Assembly: GCA_021797415.1 (NCBI GenBank)
Contig: JAJZZT010000181.1
Span: 1 to 9,713 of the forward strand
Direction: 5' to 3'
Length of the DNA: 9,713 nucleotides
Source: Bacillota bacterium
Lineage (GTDB): Bacteria; Bacillota; Bacilli; Alicyclobacillales; SLC66
Below are positions 1 to 6,554 of the stretch, in pieces. The position numbers and the translations under genes were made by a program. Within the stretch, counting starts at the first letter, position 1. Each line of letters opens with the position of its first letter. The notes under the pieces are model-generated. The model saw only the letters and a program-made list of their open reading frames with translations, ran no database searches and was not told the DNA's origin.

Positions 1-2
1 GT

Positions 3-27
3 CCCCGAGGACTCATCCTTTGGGGGG
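3..27 (+). promoter_or_regulatory. Hairpin covering the ribosome binding site of the first gene
   Basis: CCCC (3-6) can pair with GGGG (22-25), and AGGA (8-11) with TCCT (16-19) around a CTCA loop. The G run at 22-27 is the only plausible Shine-Dalgarno sequence for the TTG start at 36. The fold would hide it, so translation may be damped or regulated. The structure begins at the window edge, and this is inference from base pairing only. Confidence 0.3.
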
Positions 28-35
28 AATCCAGA

Positions 36-1013
36 TTGACCAATAGAAGATTGTCCGGTTTGGCCGCGTCGCTGTCTTTTGCGCTTGCGTGCGGCGCGCT
101 CGCCGGCGCGGCACCCGCCTTCGCCGCGACCGCAGGCGGGCAGGAGGCAAGCGAACCGCTCACCAGCAGCGTGCTGTTCACCGTGCGTCCCGGCCACTCC
201 ACCATCATCGACATCGCGAACCAGGACGGCGTGGGACGCCTGTATCCGCTCGTGACGCCAACTGTCCCCCGCTTCTCGCCTCGCGTGGTGTACCGGAACC
301 ACGGACAGTACGCCGTCGACGTGCCTGCGGGCGCGCCGCAGGGCGACTACCAGATTGAGTTTTTCACCCGGCCCGTCACGTCGCTCAAAATGCCGCACCC
401 GAAACCGGCCGGCGCGATCAGGCTACAGGTCTCCCTGCCCGGAAGCCTTCTTCCTTATTTCAACAATGTGGGAATCGGCCTCGATCACGCCGCGATCGGA
501 GCCAACTTTGACGGCAGCGAAAACAGCTACTCAACGCAACAGTTGGCGGCGGCCGGACTTTCGCCGGGGCGCCAGATCACTTTTCACGGCTTCCACTTCA
601 CATGGCCGGCCGACTTCGCCGGACGCCCGGACAACATCGTCGCCGAGGGGCAGACGATCCCGCTCTCCGGCAAAGGCGGGTACATCGGCATCCTGGGCGC
701 CGCAACCAACGGTTCATCCCACGGCGTGGCCGTCATCCACTACACCAACCACACGTGGAGCGCCGTTCTGCTCGGCCTCACCGACTGGACGATGAACGGC
801 GGCGCGCTGACCCATCCGGCGTTCAGCAACTGGGCCGTCGCCACCACCCACTATCGAGATTCGGACGGCGGGCGGTTGTACAACCACGTGGACACCTTTG
901 TGTTTTTCACCCAGGTTCCCGTGAAACCAGGGCTGACCGTATCCGGCATCACACTGCCGAAGGTGGTGCACGGCGGACAACTCCATGTCTTCTCCCTGGC
1001 GCTCGGCAACTGA
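36..1013 (+). CDS. Secreted protein with a glycoside-hydrolase-associated beta-sandwich domain
   Basis: The 325-residue product starts with a clear signal peptide: basic MTNRR, a hydrophobic stretch to residue 27, and a likely cut at AFA|AT after residue 30. Residues about 40-130 look like a beta-rich Ig-like module. Residues about 141-312 match, from memory, a domain found at the C-terminus of secreted glycosidases, with features YFNNVGI (from 141), ANFDG, YSTQQLAAAGLSPG, PDNIVAEGQTI, GFLGAATNG-like GILGAATNG and LTDWTMNGG. No catalytic glycosidase domain is present, so the protein probably binds glycan or supports the cell surface rather than cleaving sugar. The TTG start at 36 is chosen for the signal peptide and the G-rich site 8 nt upstream; the frame stays open to the window edge, so an earlier start is possible. 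No C-terminal sorting tail is seen. Coding is certain; the role is inferred. Confidence 0.8.
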   Translation: MTNRRLSGLAASLSFALACGALAGAAPAFAATAGGQEASEPLTSSVLFTVRPGHSTIIDIANQDGVGRLYPLVTPTVPRFSPRVVYRNHGQYAVDVPAGAPQGDYQIEFFTRPVTSLKMPHPKPAGAIRLQVSLPGSLLPYFNNVGIGLDHAAIGANFDGSENSYSTQQLAAAGLSPGRQITFHGFHFTWPADFAGRPDNIVAEGQTIPLSGKGGYIGILGAATNGSSHGVAVIHYTNHTWSAVLLGLTDWTMNGGALTHPAFSNWAVATTHYRDSDGGRLYNHVDTFVFFTQVPVKPGLTVSGITLPKVVHGGQLHVFSLALGN

Positions 1014-1058
1014 CAAGAAGATGTACAGCAAACCAGGGTTAAATAACGTGTTCCCTAA

Positions 1059-1103
1059 GGTGGCATGTAAGACCCGCTCAGTGCAACGGGACATGGGATC
1101 ACC
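1059..1103 (+). ncRNA. Nested three-helix RNA structure of unknown class
   Basis: GGTG (1059-1062) pairs with CACC (1100-1103), CATGT (1064-1068) with ACATG (1091-1095), and CCCG (1073-1076) with CGGG (1087-1090), enclosing a 10-nt loop. An AAGA bulge sits on the 5' side and a GGAT bulge on the 3' side. Three stacked helices with unequal internal loops, followed about 10-30 nt later by a U-rich hairpin, resemble a cis-regulatory RNA or an ornate 3' UTR. It matches no riboswitch class I know. Confidence 0.35.
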
Positions 1104-1112
1104 CAAATTTCA

Positions 1113-1135
1113 GCAGGGAGCTCTGCCCCTTTTTG
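1113..1135 (+). terminator. Weak intrinsic terminator
   Basis: GCAG (1113-1116) pairs with CTGC (1122-1125) around a 6-nt loop, then CCC and five T residues (1130-1134). An alternative pairing is AGGG with CCCT. It would end transcription of the secreted-protein gene about 120 nt after its stop codon. The stem is short, so termination may be partial. Confidence 0.4.
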
Positions 1136-1174
1136 AACAACCTCTTAAAGGAAACTTTAACTCCACCGCCTCTC

Positions 1175-1201
1175 CCCGGCCGCCCATTTGCCGCGGCCGG
1201 G
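1175..1201 (+). terminator. GC-rich 9-bp hairpin, possible U-less terminator
   Basis: CCCGGCCGC (1175-1183) and GCGGCCGGG (1193-1201) form a perfect 9-bp stem with a 9-nt loop. No clear T run follows. It could be a second terminator acting in either direction, or a protein-binding palindrome. The stem itself is certain; its role is not. Confidence 0.4.
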
Positions 1202-1373
1202 CTTCGCATTCACCGGGAACGGCGCGAGGACAGCGCCCCCTTCCTTCATTAGAAATTAGATCAGATGCCACTATCCGATCATCTTTGCGGACCGCACAGT
1301 AAAACCCGCAAAAACTTCTTTAAGAAACTTAGGTTGTGCAAGCAATTTTTAACAAGATTTGTCGCCTCGGGCA

Positions 1374-1402
1374 TCTACTTTTCCGCAGACTGCCGATATA
1401 AT
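1374..1402 (+). promoter_or_regulatory. Sigma-A-like promoter of the exosortase operon
   Basis: A perfect TATAAT lies at 1397-1402. A weak -35 box TCTACT (1374-1379) sits 17 bp upstream and matches 3 of 6 consensus bases. Transcription would begin near 1409 and give a leader of about 90 nt before the substrate gene. A weak -35 with a perfect -10 suggests that an activator may be needed. Confidence 0.55.
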
Positions 1403-1414
1403 CCTATTTGATCA

Positions 1415-1436
1415 GGTGGGAGTGCACGTCACCACC
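1415..1436 (+). promoter_or_regulatory. Inverted repeat just after the predicted transcription start
   Basis: GGTGG (1415-1419) and CCACC (1432-1436) form an inverted repeat around a 12-bp centre containing the palindrome GTGCAC (1422-1427). It lies within about 10-30 bp of the expected start point, where repressor operators often sit. It could equally be a leader hairpin in the mRNA. Confidence 0.35.
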
Positions 1437-1500
1437 GTTCGCCAGAATTTCCCGGCGGATGATCATGACATCACGGCAGGAAAGGAGGGGAACAACCTTG

Positions 1501-1992
1501 ATGAGATGGAAGCTGGGACTGATTGCAGGAGCGATCGTGGCGGCGCCTCTGGCCGCGGCGATTCCGGCATTTGCTGCGACGCCAGTCGTCTTCCCGCTGA
1601 ATCTTCCCACCACCAACGCGGTGAAGATTCCGGCCAATACGACATCGATTCCTGTCACCATCACGAACTTCGATTCGGCGCTCACTCCGCCGTCCACCCT
1701 GGAATTCGATTTTGTCATTCCGGGTGACAACAATCCGGCGGACGTGATGGCGGAAACCGGGACGCTGTCGTCCGGCACGACCTACAGCGTGCCGGTGCCG
1801 AACTACGGCCATGCTCAGACGGTGTACATCGAAAGCTCCTATACGGGTGCAAACGGTGGACTCGGCATCACGATCGACGGACCGCTCATCGATACGCTGC
1901 CCGAGGTGGCCCTCGCGGCCGCACTGCCTCTTGGCATGCTGGGCGTCTGGTATCTTTCCCGCCGCCGTCGCCGCGCAGGCGCAGTGACCTGA
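1501..1992 (+). CDS. Small secreted protein with exosortase-type C-terminal sorting signal (LPEVA-CTERM)
   Basis: The 163-residue product has an N-terminal signal peptide (MRWK, then a hydrophobic run, likely cut at AFA|AT after residue 25) and a short cysteine-free, Thr/Pro/Ser-rich, probably beta-stranded mature part of about 110 residues. It ends in a three-part sorting tail: LPEVA at 133-137, a hydrophobic helix at about 137-152, and RRRRR at 154-158. This layout matches PEP-CTERM-type signals recognised by exosortases. The motif lacks the TG of sortase LPXTG signals. It lies directly upstream of two exosortase genes, so it is most likely their substrate, moved to and processed at the cell surface. 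ATG 1501 follows the strong site AGGAGG (1483-1488); TTG 1498 is a nearby in-frame alternative with better spacing. The exact surface role is unknown. Confidence 0.85.
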   Translation: MRWKLGLIAGAIVAAPLAAAIPAFAATPVVFPLNLPTTNAVKIPANTTSIPVTITNFDSALTPPSTLEFDFVIPGDNNPADVMAETGTLSSGTTYSVPVPNYGHAQTVYIESSYTGANGGLGITIDGPLIDTLPEVALAAALPLGMLGVWYLSRRRRRAGAVT

Positions 1993-2010
1993 TCTTGTTT
2001 GACGGCAGCT

Positions 2011-2045
2011 TGTGGAGCGCTGCGACCCCAACAAAGCGCTCCACA
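2011..2045 (+). other. Intercistronic 11-bp hairpin between substrate and exosortase genes
   Basis: GTGGAGCGCT (2012-2021) and AGCGCTCCAC (2035-2044) pair perfectly, with an added T2011-A2045 pair and a 13-nt loop. It sits 18 nt after the substrate stop and ends 16 nt before the exosortase ribosome binding site. No U run follows, so it more likely slows polymerase or protects the 3' end of the substrate message than acts as a full terminator. Either effect would favour substrate over enzyme. Confidence 0.6.
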
Positions 2046-2075
2046 GCCGCCCGCATTCCACGAGGAGGCTCACAG

Positions 2076-3806
2076 ATGGCTGTACAAGGATCCCTTTCAC
2101 AACAGAAAAGCAGGCGCGTGCCCTGGAAAATGAACTCCGGCGCCCGCAATCGGACGACATCCCTGTTCTGGATCTACTCCTGGATTGCCGCCAGCGTGAT
2201 CCCGCTGATCCCCTATGCGGCGCCGCTGTGGACCGCAACGCTGGATGACACGCCCTACGCCTACCTGATCTGGATCCCTGTGTTCGCCTTCACCTGGGCG
2301 GGTTGGACACTGCGCCGCGCGCTCTCGTACAACGACGACGCGGAATTGAACGCCATCGTCGGCGTTCCTGTGATGGCGCTCGCGGGAATTCTGCTCGTCG
2401 CCGGATTGCAGCCAAACTGGCAGTATGAGTTTGTGACGCAGAGCGCAGGGCTCCTGATCTGGCCTTTCTGGGCGCTTGGTTTAGCCTGGCTGCTGTTTGG
2501 CGTCGGCGTCACGCGCTATCTTGCACGCCCGCTTGTTTATCTGTGGCTGTCCTGGCCGCCCCTGTACAGCAGCATCGTCAGCTACACCAACCCGGTTCTG
2601 GAGAACCTCGCCAACCGCGTGATCATTGCCATGGCGCATGCGCTCCCCTGGCTGCACACGGGCGCTAGTGTCGGGGCTTACAATGTCGATTATGGACTGC
2701 ACCGGGCCATCACGGTTTACGTGACATCCGTCTGCAGCGGCGCGGACAGCCTGCTGGCCGTCGTGATCCTGTTTCCCGTCATCATGGTGTCGTTTCTCGG
2801 CCCGGCCTGGAAAAAACTCATCTGCGTCGCGCTCGCCGCGATACTCGCCATTTTGGGCAATGTCGCCCGCCTGCTCATCATCATCGGTTCGATTCATGGG
2901 CTGGGACCCAACTTTTCGCTCGGCATCCTTCATCCCGTTCTCGGAATCATCCTTTTCATCCTCATGATGATGGTCATCATCCGCTTCGCCCAACGAATCG
3001 GGCTCACGCACCGCAAATTTCAACGCAGCGCCTTCCTGCGCAAGCCGGGCGGCGCGCGCTTCAGTCTTTCACTGCTCTCCTTCGGTGTCCTGACAGCCCT
3101 GCTGTGGCCGCTGTACCAGGGCGCTCCCGGCACAGAGTCGTCTCCCGTCCCCGTCAGCACGAGCAACCTCGCCCGGCTGATGCCCCCGATTTTCGGGTGG
3201 CAGCGATCCCTGATCGGCAATTACGACGAAGCGTCCGTCCTCGGACCGGGCGCGACCAGTACCGCGATGTCGTACCGGACGCTGTTCGGCGACCAGATCA
3301 TGGCCGAACTCTGGTGGACCTATCAGCCGCTGGCGCTCCAAGGTTATCCCGAGAACAACTGCCTGATGTTCCACGGCTCGCAGATCATTGCCGCCAGCGT
3401 GATCACGATTGCCAAGGGCATCCAGGCCACTGCGTACTCTGTGCTCCTGCCGCCGCTCACGCTCGGCGGACCGCGGGCGCTCTACGTGGACACGGTGTAC
3501 TCTTTCACAACGAAGTACCGGGGGCGCACGGCCTATCTTCGCTCCGAGGTCGCTACGCCCGTGCAGATGAACGTCAGATCGGGCAATCCCCTCATCGCGA
3601 ACATGCCGGGCGTCATGAAGACACTGCTCAATCCGGGGACGCCCGCCCGTCTGGCGGTCGCGCCCCTGAGCGAAAACCAGTCCGTCTACCTGCACAATTA
3701 CTTCACATTCGTTCACCAATACACTGACACACTGCTGAACGAACGCGGCATCTACCACCTGCCGGCCGGCCAGCCCGGACTGGTCGTCAAAATCCGGAAA
3801 GCTTGA
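2076..3806 (+). CDS. Exosortase with C-terminal EpsI-like domain (first copy)
   Basis: The 576-residue integral membrane protein is an exosortase/archaeosortase-family enzyme, which cleaves the sorting tail of target proteins at the membrane and probably transfers them to another molecule. Several hydrophobic helices span residues about 30-345. The family catalytic residues are visible: Cys220 in SVCSGADS, Arg265 in GNVAR and His286 in ILHPVLG. Residues about 355-576 form an extracytoplasmic region resembling EpsI (DUF3485), with GW at 374-375 and ENNCLMFHG around Cys429 and His433. ATG 2076 is chosen because GAGGAGG (2062-2068) lies 7 nt upstream; the frame also opens at TTG 1995, but without a ribosome binding site. 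The gene follows its likely substrate and precedes a paralogue by 19 nt. Exosortase identity is firm; the EpsI assignment rests on pattern only. Confidence 0.9.
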   Translation: MAVQGSLSQQKSRRVPWKMNSGARNRTTSLFWIYSWIAASVIPLIPYAAPLWTATLDDTPYAYLIWIPVFAFTWAGWTLRRALSYNDDAELNAIVGVPVMALAGILLVAGLQPNWQYEFVTQSAGLLIWPFWALGLAWLLFGVGVTRYLARPLVYLWLSWPPLYSSIVSYTNPVLENLANRVIIAMAHALPWLHTGASVGAYNVDYGLHRAITVYVTSVCSGADSLLAVVILFPVIMVSFLGPAWKKLICVALAAILAILGNVARLLIIIGSIHGLGPNFSLGILHPVLGIILFILMMMVIIRFAQRIGLTHRKFQRSAFLRKPGGARFSLSLLSFGVLTALLWPLYQGAPGTESSPVPVSTSNLARLMPPIFGWQRSLIGNYDEASVLGPGATSTAMSYRTLFGDQIMAELWWTYQPLALQGYPENNCLMFHGSQIIAASVITIAKGIQATAYSVLLPPLTLGGPRALYVDTVYSFTTKYRGRTAYLRSEVATPVQMNVRSGNPLIANMPGVMKTLLNPGTPARLAVAPLSENQSVYLHNYFTFVHQYTDTLLNERGIYHLPAGQPGLVVKIRKA

Positions 3807-3825
3807 TGGAGGAGGATTCACCACA

Positions 3826-5544
3826 GTGGATTATTTCGCGGAGTCAGCCGGCCAGGTTGGCGCAAATCGGCGGAGCCCGCACCAAGACAGTCGCGGCGCA
3901 ACGCTTGCGCAAAAGAAGGACGCGCCGCTGCTCTGGGTCGGCGTCTGGATCCTGTGCAGCGCAGTTCCCGTCCTGCCGTTCGCGCAACCGCTGTGGGCCT
4001 ACGCGCTCGCCGATACGCCATACGCCTATCTCGTCTGGATTCCGGCATTCGCCTTTTTCTGGGCCGCATGGTCGCTGCTGCGCATGGAACCCCGCACCGA
4101 TGATCCGGAGTTGAGCGCCATCATGGGCGTGCCCCTGATGGTCTTCACCGGTCTGCTGTTCCTGGGCGGCATGACCGTCTGGTCGGGGACATTTGTCGGA
4201 AACTCCGCAGGCCTGTTGCTCTGGCCGCTCTGGGCGCTGTCCCTGGCGTGGGTCCTGTTCGGCGTGCGCGTGACGGCGAGCCTGCTCCGGCCGCTGGCCT
4301 ATCTGACGCTTGGTTGGCCGCCGTTCTACGCCACCATCGTGAATCTTTCCAACCCCGTCCTGGAGAATCTCGCCGTTCACGTCTCCGACGGATTTGCGCG
4401 CGTGGTCCCCTGGATCCAGGTCGCACCCGGATACGGCCTGTACGCGATTCTCCACCAGGGCCGCTGGATACCGGTCGAAATCTCCACGGTGTGCAGTGGT
4501 TCCGACAGTTTTCTCGCGATGCTGATCCTCCTGCCCATCATCCTCGTTCTTTTCGAAGGAACGCTGCCGCGCAAGTTGATCCTGGTCGCCGTCGCCGCGG
4601 TGATGGCCGTGGCGATGAATCTCGCGCGCCTGCTGTTGCTGATGATGTCGGCGCACTGGGCAGGCAGCCGCTTCACATTTGGCATCCTTCACCCCGTGCT
4701 CGGCATCGTTCTGTTCATCGCCGCGCTCGTACTCCTGATGCTCATCGGCCGTCCGCTCGGACTGCGCGGCAAGACGGTGCGCGAACTTCGCATCAATCTG
4801 CGTCCCGGCCTGCTGCGCGCCTTTTTCGCGGGCGTCGGGACGGTGGCGCTCACCGTCATGCTCTGGCCGATCTACCAATGGGGCGCAGGCTCTTTCGGCA
4901 CCCCCGTCCCCGTCACAACGGACAATCTCGCGGCGCTCATGCCGAACATTCCGGGCTACAGCCGGAGTTCGCTGGGACTGTTCAACGACAGCAGCATCCT
5001 CGGCCCCGGATCGTTCTGCCAGGCGTTTTCCTACAATAGTTCACAGGGCCAATACATCATGGCGGAGGAGTGGTGGACGCACAACCTGAGCGCACTGCAG
5101 ACGTACGGCGTCAATAATTGTCTGCTCTTTCACGGGTTCAAGGTCCTGGGGACGCAACAATTCGCCGTCCGTCCCGGCGTGAACGCCCAGGCGTTTGCCA
5201 TCCTTCTTCCTCCCGCTCAACTGCACGGCGTCAGGGACGCCTACTACGACGTGAGTTACCTGTTCGCCGCAAAATACCGCGGCCACAACGTTTACCTGCG
5301 GGCGGAGTTCATGACTCCGCTGCAATACGGCGTGCGTTCGGACAGCCCGCTTGTCTCCGCGATGCCGGTTGCGCTGACCGACTTGTTTCACGGCTCGCGG
5401 GTCACTGCCGGGCAGCGGAAAGCACTGTCCGGCATGACCGCGTTCAATTTCTCGCAAAAAAGCGACATGCTCGCGTTTCAGACGTTTATCCGCGCGTTTG
5501 CGGCGCGCACGATGCAACCGCGGGCGCAATCGACCAACGCCTGA
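3826..5544 (+). CDS. Exosortase with C-terminal EpsI-like domain (second copy)
   Basis: The 572-residue product is a paralogue of the preceding exosortase and aligns with it along its whole length, for example DTPYAYL(I/V)WIP, SAGLL(I/L)WP, NPVLENLA and FGILHPVLGI-like segments. Catalytic residues are Cys223 (STVCSGSDS), Arg268 (MNLAR) and His289 (ILHPVLG). The C-terminal extracytoplasmic part repeats the motif NNCLLFHG with Cys432 and His436, and AEEWWTH matches AELWWTY of the first copy. The GTG start at 3826 follows GGAGGAGG (3808-3815), which overlaps the previous gene's end region, so the two are co-transcribed and probably translated together. Retention of both catalytic sets suggests that both copies are active, perhaps on different substrates or as a pair. 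Confidence in the family is high; the division of labour is unknown. Confidence 0.9.
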   Translation: MDYFAESAGQVGANRRSPHQDSRGATLAQKKDAPLLWVGVWILCSAVPVLPFAQPLWAYALADTPYAYLVWIPAFAFFWAAWSLLRMEPRTDDPELSAIMGVPLMVFTGLLFLGGMTVWSGTFVGNSAGLLLWPLWALSLAWVLFGVRVTASLLRPLAYLTLGWPPFYATIVNLSNPVLENLAVHVSDGFARVVPWIQVAPGYGLYAILHQGRWIPVEISTVCSGSDSFLAMLILLPIILVLFEGTLPRKLILVAVAAVMAVAMNLARLLLLMMSAHWAGSRFTFGILHPVLGIVLFIAALVLLMLIGRPLGLRGKTVRELRINLRPGLLRAFFAGVGTVALTVMLWPIYQWGAGSFGTPVPVTTDNLAALMPNIPGYSRSSLGLFNDSSILGPGSFCQAFSYNSSQGQYIMAEEWWTHNLSALQTYGVNNCLLFHGFKVLGTQQFAVRPGVNAQAFAILLPPAQLHGVRDAYYDVSYLFAAKYRGHNVYLRAEFMTPLQYGVRSDSPLVSAMPVALTDLFHGSRVTAGQRKALSGMTAFNFSQKSDMLAFQTFIRAFAARTMQPRAQSTNA

Positions 5545-5566
5545 ACACACTCTTTGTCCCCTCACC

Positions 5567-5621
5567 GCCAGTCCGCTCCTCTCCAGCGCCAGCCCGCTCC
5601 TCTCCAGCGCCAGCCCGCTCC
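5567..5621 (+). repeat. 21-bp direct tandem repeat, 2.6 copies
   Basis: Units run 5567-5587, 5588-5608 and a 13-base partial at 5609-5621. The unit begins GCCAGCCCGCTCCTC and ends TCCAGC; only one base differs between copies (T at 5572). It starts 23 bp after the second exosortase stop. The last copy supplies the left arm of the terminator hairpin, so slippage has multiplied a terminator arm. Confidence 0.85.
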
Positions 5622-5639
5622 ATGACGGGCCGGCGCTTT
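5607..5639 (+). terminator. Terminator of the exosortase operon
   Basis: GCGCC-A-GCCCG (5607-5617) pairs with CGGGC-C-GGCGC (5626-5636), giving 10 pairs with one A/C mismatch and an 8-nt loop, followed by TTT (5637-5639). The right arm can instead form a tight hairpin GGCGC-TTTC-GCGCC (5632-5645). Because the left arm is also present one repeat upstream (5586-5596), alternative pairings are possible. Confidence 0.6.
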
Positions 5640-5707
5640 CGCGCCGCTTCGTATCCTTGTTTCGTAATTCTTGTTCGGAGAATTTATCCAAAGCTTCATC
5701 CAAACTA

Positions 5708-5737
5708 TTGATTCTTATTTTCTTATTGAGTTAGAAT
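5708..5737 (+). promoter_or_regulatory. Promoter of the isomerase-dehydrogenase-ROK operon
   Basis: TTGATT (5708-5713) and TAGAAT (5732-5737) lie 18 bp apart and match the sigma-A boxes at 4 and 5 of 6 positions. The surrounding bases (about 5690-5760) are clearly AT-rich against a GC-rich background. Transcription would start near 5744. The ROK protein encoded at the end of the operon is the obvious candidate regulator, though no clear operator palindrome is seen. Confidence 0.6.
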
Positions 5738-5792
5738 ATAGGCGCAAAAACTCTACACTCTATTTCAGACAGGGAAAGGATGGACGCCACGC

Positions 5793-6554
5793 ATGACACA
5801 GTTTGCGTGCCAGACAATCACGTGGGGCAGAGAACGATTGCTGGGCGATTACGCCGGTATCGTGAAAGAAGTGGCACAGATCGGGTATCAGGGAGTCGAG
5901 TCGAACCTGACCGCGCTCGGAAAGGCCCGCGCTATCCTGGGTGACCTGTCCGCAGAGACAGGCATCCAGTTTATCGCTGCCCACTGCGGTGTGCAGGATG
6001 CGCAGGCGGCTCTGGCGGAAGCAAATCTCTGGCAGGATCTGCACAGCACCCTGCAGGCCGCCCGCGTCAAATTCTTGCTTCTCAGTCAGGTTGCACTGGA
6101 GGATGTTCAGGAGTATCGCGCGGTGGGCCGGTTGCTGATCGACCTGCAGCAACGTCTGGGCGATCTGCATGTGCGCGTGCTCTATCACAACCATCAGCAT
6201 GAGATCGACCATCGCTGGCAGGCGTTGCGCGAACTGTGCGCCGTCGCCGGGCCCGACGATCTCGGTCTGGCCGTCGATTTTGGCTGGGTGATGCGCGGAG
6301 GCGTCGATCCGCAGGAACTGGTGGACGATCTCGGCCCGTACATCCGCTACGCGCACCTGAAAGACTTCCGCAACGGCGATTTCACCGAATTGGGCGCCGG
6401 GGACATCGGATTGGAAAAAGCGATCCCGGCAATCCGGGGACTGAACCTGCCCTGGTGGATCGCAGAACAGGACCAGACCACCATCGGCCCGCGCGAGAGC
6501 GCCACGGCCAACCTGGCCTTCCTGACGGCCCACCGTCCACCCGCGGCAGAGTAG
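5793..6554 (+). CDS. Sugar phosphate isomerase/epimerase family TIM-barrel protein (IolE/IolI-like)
   Basis: The 253-residue protein has the usual length and landmarks of the xylose-isomerase-like TIM barrel family, which includes IolE, IolI and hydroxypyruvate isomerase. It opens with the typical FACQTITWG, has GYQGVES at 31-37, YHNHQHEI at 131-138, VDFGWV from 161, YAHLKDF at 186-192 and AEQDQT at 224-229. Probable metal ligands are His134, Asp162, His188 and Glu225. Such enzymes isomerise, epimerise or dehydrate keto sugars or ketocyclitols in the cytoplasm. The ATG at 5793 is preceded by an A/G-rich site, GGAAAGGATGG (5773-5783). It is the first gene of an operon with a dehydrogenase and a ROK repressor, which points to uptake and breakdown of a sugar or polyol. 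The exact substrate cannot be read from sequence. Confidence 0.87.
   Translation: MTQFACQTITWGRERLLGDYAGIVKEVAQIGYQGVESNLTALGKARAILGDLSAETGIQFIAAHCGVQDAQAALAEANLWQDLHSTLQAARVKFLLLSQVALEDVQEYRAVGRLLIDLQQRLGDLHVRVLYHNHQHEIDHRWQALRELCAVAGPDDLGLAVDFGWVMRGGVDPQELVDDLGPYIRYAHLKDFRNGDFTELGAGDIGLEKAIPAIRGLNLPWWIAEQDQTTIGPRESATANLAFLTAHRPPAAE

Larger units (their letters stand above)
1014..1396 (+). other. Gene-free leader/intergenic stretch with several hairpins
   Basis: No convincing gene lies between the stop at 1013 and the start at 1501. Short open frames here lack ribosome binding sites and resemble no family. The stretch holds a nested hairpin (1059-1103), a terminator-like site (1113-1135), a 9-bp GC-rich hairpin (1175-1201), a weaker GGCGC/GCGCC hairpin (1221-1237) followed by a C/T-rich run, and then AT-richer DNA leading into the promoter of the exosortase operon. 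Confidence 0.6.

Noticed and set aside
1..35. IS605-type end at the left edge, because of CCCCGAGG and GGGGGGAATCC
   Set aside because: The pieces are not in the order seen at the true right end (9570-9620), and no tnpB tail lies beside them.
1133..1137. Sortase LPXTG-type anchoring for the small secreted protein
   Set aside because: The tail motif is LPEVA, without TG, and no sortase gene is nearby, while two exosortases are adjacent. (The tail itself is encoded at about 1897-1974.)
1014..1160. Cyclic-di-GMP, cobalamin or T-box riboswitch in the leader region
   Set aside because: I compared remembered consensus motifs. The T-box TGGNACCGCG, the GEMM core and the cobalamin box are all absent despite the superficially similar AAGGTGG.
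1995..2075. Upstream TTG start adding 27 residues to the first exosortase
   Set aside because: It has no ribosome binding site, overlaps the intercistronic hairpin, and ATG 2076 has an ideal GAGGAGG at 7-nt spacing.
3844..4878. Minus-strand open frame of 344 codons opposite the second exosortase
   Set aside because: Its product is a low-complexity run of charged residues (Arg, Asp, Glu, Gln, His), mirroring hydrophobic codons of the membrane protein on the other strand.
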